Below, in pieces: positions 60,509 through 64,000 of a DNA stretch of 64,000 nucleotides. Every line of letters starts with the position of its first letter. Position 1 is the first letter of the stretch. The DNA is from Brachypodium distachyon (Eukaryota; Streptophyta; Magnoliopsida; Poales; Poaceae): NCBI RefSeq assembly GCF_000005505.3, contig NC_016133.3, forward strand, positions 33,318,737 through 33,382,736. The letters run 5' to 3'. The position numbers and the translations under genes are program-made. The notes below the pieces were generated by a model. The model was not told the origin of the DNA. It made no database searches and saw nothing but the letters and a program-made list of their open reading frames with translations.

Positions 60509-61830
60509 TCAATCATCATCGTAGTGATCACCTTGCAGATTTCCATAGTCTTCATCCCACTCGTCACCATAGTCATACCCATCTCCGTCTTCGCCATAGT
60601 ACTCGTGTTCCTCGTCACCATACATACCGTGCTCATCATCATCCATAGGAAGATCCTTATCACAACCATGGCTGCCTCCAGCATTAGTTCCCAAGCCCAG
60701 AGAAATAAATGATAATACTAGCTGTGAGAAAGACAAAATAGTTTACTTTAGTGAGCTGCATGTTTAAGTCATGATGCCATAGCACCTACTGTACAAGATC
60801 ATCTCCAAGTAATTATTTGATTAGTGCTTAAAGAAATACACTAACCGGTTCAGTTTCATCTTGTACAGTAGTATCTCGCCCCCTTTCAAATCCAACCTCA
60901 GAATCAGAATCTGATGTGGGCTGTAGCAAACACAAAAGATACATTAAAAGGAGTTCCATATTTTCTTAGTAGTTCGGTTGATGGATGCCTACCACCGAGA
61001 TGTGTTATACCACTGAGATGTGTTAAACTTACCATGCTGGGTGCAACTGATCGCATCTAGGCATCAAAGTCCACTCCTCCTTTCTCAGCAAAGACTAAAT
61101 ATCAACAAGTTAGCACAATCCCAATCACGACACACCGAATCCAATTTAAAAGAGAAGAAAGCATTACCCTCACAACAAGTTCAATGCGTCGATAATGCTT
61201 GTTCTCTCGCTGCAAATCATTGTTCTCTCTTTCTAAACGATCCTCTCTAGCAGACCGCACTGGCTGTGAGGCCACCCTTCTAGACTTAATCCTGGACTTC
61301 TCTGTTTTGGTAAATAACTCATCAGCGATTCCCAGCCTACCATGTGACATTCCACCTGCTGCTTCATAGATGATTTCTCCATCTAATTCTGGGTGCTCCA
61401 TTTCCCAATTTTCTCCATAGGCAATCACCATGGCATTATCAAAATTTTCCTATTCCAAATAAAAATTATTGATTAGCTCCTGTATACTGAACATTGTTTA
61501 GCAGTTCTTTCTTCACTGCATATATCCTCTTGATCAGTCCCTCGATGCATCTTGTGTATGTGAAGCCAAGCACCAGCAATTCTAGGGTCTGTACTGGTTT
61601 TGAGTTTCTGCATTTCAAGAATGAGAAATGTCATTGAATATAATAGAACATTATTTCTCAACAGAAAAAGATGATTCTGGAGACAAAATAAGTACCAGGT
61701 ATTGGCGTGTAGAGACAACACTTCTCCCTCCGCTAGTATGGAAGATTGTGTCCCCATGGGCTAGTCTGTTCCTCTGGTTGGCGAAAGATTTCTTCCTAAA
61801 TGCAGCACTAGTCCAATGCTTGTAAAGAAA
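60509..61830 (-). pseudogene. CACTA Ptta/En/Spm-type ORF, exons on the minus strand
   Basis: One exon (61830-61696) reads HWTSAAFRKKSFANQRNRLA and HTSGGRSVVSTRQYL before GTACTT. The next (about 61605-61480) reads STDPRIAGAWLHIHKMHRGT. Another (61448-61168) reads ENWEMEHPELDGEIIYEAAG, SHGRLGIADELFTKTEKSRI and a coil ERENNDLQRENKHYRR. The last (60736-60509) encodes an acidic tail of Asp/Glu/Tyr/Gly (DEHGMYGDEEHEYYGEDGDG). These are the words of the plant Ptta/En/Spm family. The 5' part is missing because of the Gypsy insertion. Confidence 0.65.
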
Positions 61831-61850
61831 ATCCCAACCTATAGTGGTAC

Positions 61851-62814
61851 CGTCGCACTAGTGGCACCTGGGGTACCACCGTTGCTCAACGGGTGGGTCG
61901 CCTCACTTGCTTCCTGCAAGGACGGCACCCTGGGCAGCGCGGTGCGAGCTGCCCAGGAAGGCACCAACCCGGCAGGAGCCTGGGAAGGGGGTTGCCGTGG
62001 ACCAGGACTAGCCGGGCTGCGGGGGTTACCTCGGAAGACAGCGTGAGGATCCCCGTCAGGACGCCCCCCGTGAAGCCCACTTGCTGGGGAGAGTGTTCCT
62101 TGGCGCAGGCGTTTACAACAGGGCTGGTGCCCAGCAAGCAGAGTATCGACGCCACGTGGCTGCCCGGCAGGCTCCTTTTGTGCAGGGCTGGTCAGAGCAT
62201 GGAGTGTGGCACAAGCCGAGCATTAAATGATCCGACAGGGAGGAGGTTACCCGTCTAGTCAACCTACAGTGAGTAGCTTGCAGTGAGTAGCCCGCAGTGA
62301 ATCTAGGGCACGTGTGGCCCTAGCTACAGTGCGTCTCACCGTGCATGCATGCCAGCGCAGCGAAGGCAGCTGCCTTGGGCCTTTGTTCGACACGTGTCCT
62401 AGGGCGCGTCCCCCATGCAGACTGTGGCACCTGTGGTATCCACTTGAGTATAAAAGGAGAACCCACACCACCGGTCAAGGGGTTCCGATTTCCGAAGGTT
62501 AGACTGGAGCGTTGATTGCAATCCCGTGATATTTAGTCCAGAAGTAGCAAGTAGCCACTTAGCAGAAAGGAAAGAGAGCGCTCGGGGGCTCCCCCGGCAA
62601 CCTTGTAAACGCTTGTTCATTGGCTAATAAACACTCAGAAGCAGGACATAGGGTTTTACACCTCCGGGTGGCCCGAACCTGGGTAAACCGACTTGTGCAT
62701 TGCAGCGCCCATCATTGGCCTCGCCGGCGATCGCCGGAGCGATCCCCAACGCCCACTACCGAACCAAAAAGGGGGTTCCTTGCATCCCCTGTGTCTAAGC
62801 CCCGGGCTACGACA
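61851..62814 (+). repeat. 5' LTR of the Gypsy element
   Basis: It is limited by the inverted CGTCG/CGACA ends. The promoter TATAAAAG lies at 62449-62456, the polyadenylation-like AATAAA at 62627-62632, and the primer site begins two bases after the end. Short direct repeats CAGTGAGTAGCTTGCAGTGAGTAGCCCGCAGTGA occur in U3 near 62268. Confidence 0.8.
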
Positions 62815-62921
62815 TCTGGCGCGCCAAGTAGGGGGGCGTGCAGAGAGCTCGCCGGTGACCGTCGGCGTCATCGTCTACAACTACATCAGCTTCATCTCCT
62901 CCGATGGCAGAACTCGTCGCT

Positions 62922-64000
62922 ATGCCTTCCAAGCGGGTTGGCGACTCTCGGATCGATCCGCGTGGTACCCCAGTGGCGCACACGCGGTCACACGACATGC
63001 AGCCCACGTCGCAGGATCAGGAGAACCCTGAGCCTGCCCGGGTGCAGCAGCAGCAGCAGCAGTCACAGCTGCCACCGCCACCTCCTCGGCCGTCGGCAGA
63101 CAACCGGCTGAGGGGGCCTGCGGCTCCCAGCGCCGGAGCAAGTCGCGCGAGCGACCATGATGCCGCACGCGCCGGCCAGCGAGTCAACTCGCGGGCGCGA
63201 AGACGTGCAGCGGCAGCTGCGCCAAGAGCACAACGCGTCACGTGAGACGCCGACGGAATCTTGGCCCCACTCACCCGAGGGCACAGGGGGACAGGGTGGA
63301 GGGCAGCCGGTCAGAGAATCGGCAGCCTCCCGCCCAAACCCCGGCGCAGGCCATCATAGCCGCGCATGTCATGGTGCGCTACGAGCCATCACAAGGCACG
63401 CCGGCGCATGAAGCGTGGAGTGCGGAGCTGGATGCACTCCTCGCACTCGCCACCCAGCAGCCGCAAGGCGAGGGCGCCCCGGCCGGTTCAGGCCAGGGGC
63501 AGAACCCAGGACGCAGAGACGCGCCCCGCGTCTCAGGGCGTGGAGAGCACCCTCCCCCGCAGGGAGGGCAAGGAGGCGAGGATCCCGAGGGGTCCTCGGA
63601 TTCGTCACCGACCGTGACACGGGGTGACGCGCGAGGTATCCTGAACGCCCGTCAGCAAGTAGACCTCCGCCAGCGCTTGGAGCGGCGGCGCCGGGGTGAG
63701 GTAGAACGCCAAGGTCCAAAAGAGGAGGAGGATGCTCCCATGGGCGCCAACGACGGCTGCGCCGCGTTTACTGGCGAGCTGCGCCGGGTGACATGGCCCC
63801 ACAAGTTCCGAGGACCGGCGCTCGGGACGTACGACGAGACCGTGAACCCCAAGGATTTTCTCCTGACCTACACGTTGGGGATGCACGCCATCGGCGCCGA
63901 CGACAAGGTCAGGGCCAACTGGTTCCCGATGGTCCTCAAGGGATCAGCGAGGACCTGGTTGCTCAACTTGCCCGCCGGGTCCATAGCCTCCTGGGCTGAC
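62922..64000 (+). pseudogene. Gypsy gag, 5' part, one frameshift
   Basis: It starts MPSKRVGDSRIDPRGTP (an upstream in-frame ATG at 62904 adds six residues). A Gln run and a Pro-rich linker follow; the frame closes at 63245. The match to the other copy resumes in a different frame from about 63360 (VMVRYEPSQGTPAHEAW) and stays open to the window end through RKFRGPALGTYDETVNPKDF-like capsid sequence and ADDKVRANWFPMVLKGSART, WLLNLPAGS. Capsid of Ty3/Gypsy; the frameshift lies between 63190 and 63350. At the site where the minus-strand copy has a stop, this one has Arg. Confidence 0.75.

Larger units (their letters stand above)
59743..61850 (-). mobile_element. CACTA transposon, minus strand, cut by a Gypsy element
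   Basis: Its left end, CACGACTAGATATCACATTT at 59743, is a mutated CACTA terminus inside the Copia reverse transcriptase. Subterminal repeats CCGTCGGCTA and variants fill 59760-60130. The associated gene runs on the minus strand (60509-61830). At 61851 the Gypsy LTR begins, so the element's other half lies beyond the window if it survives. Confidence 0.75.
61851..64000 (+). mobile_element. Gypsy element, plus strand, running off the window
   Basis: The 5' LTR spans 61851-62814 (964 bp), with ends CGTCGCAC... and ...CTACGACA (TGTCG/CGACA with one mutated base). TATAAAAG is at 62449-62456. The primer site TGGCGCGCCAAGTAGGGGGG follows at 62817. gag begins at 62922. It inserted into the CACTA element. 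The same family lies in opposite orientation at 11685-15590. Confidence 0.85.

Overview
This window is nuclear DNA from a grass (Poaceae), most likely a cool-season grass or relative with a moderately large genome. The evidence is GC-rich first exons with AT-rich introns, dense Stowaway MITEs (CTCCCTCCG termini, TA target duplications), an Au-type SINE, CACTA elements, a Cassandra-like 5S-derived repeat, and nested Gypsy and Copia LTR retrotransposons. The species cannot be fixed by reading alone. I found no prokaryotic features, CRISPR arrays or viral genes.

Five genes look intact. (1) A plus-strand mitochondrial inner-membrane insertase OXA1 (nine exons, 2160-7903, 423 aa). (2, 3) Two plus-strand alpha/beta-hydrolase paralogues, one intronless (26171-27226) and one with three exons (30273-31611). 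(4) A minus-strand ankyrin-repeat/RING E3 ubiquitin ligase of the XBAT32/33 type (ten exons, 32103-36089, 520 aa). (5) A minus-strand GSK3/SHAGGY-like kinase (thirteen exons, 47956-51952, 467-469 aa). For each spliced gene the exon phases were checked and add up to an uninterrupted frame. They are ordinary separately transcribed plant genes, not a pathway cluster; only the two hydrolases are clearly related.

The rest is mostly transposon strata. 1-1960: remnants of a minus-strand LTR element and the 3' end of a Copia element. 8469-21858: a minus-strand Copia element whose two LTRs lie 13 kb apart because a truncated Gypsy element, a CACTA fragment and a 2.6-kb LTR sit between its integrase and its gag start. 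22-31 kb: hydrolase genes with MITEs and a local duplication. 36-39 kb: a duplicated segment upstream of the E3 gene, interrupted by an A-tailed insertion. 39446-43755: a complete-looking Helitron carrying a Pumilio gene fragment and a 5S-rRNA-like LTR. 43787-44965: a Stowaway MITE split by a MULE with a perfect 9-bp target duplication. 46520-47181: an antisense poly(A) retroposon with matching target duplications. 54020-64000: a plus-strand Copia element cut by a minus-strand CACTA element, itself cut by a plus-strand Gypsy element that runs off the window.

I found no candidate for a new multi-gene biological system. The notable items are gene-fragment capture (CHX antiporter, Pumilio), datable nested insertions, an unusual GC-AG intron, a nucleophile-elbow change and intron difference in the hydrolase pair, and palindrome-rich LTR promoters.
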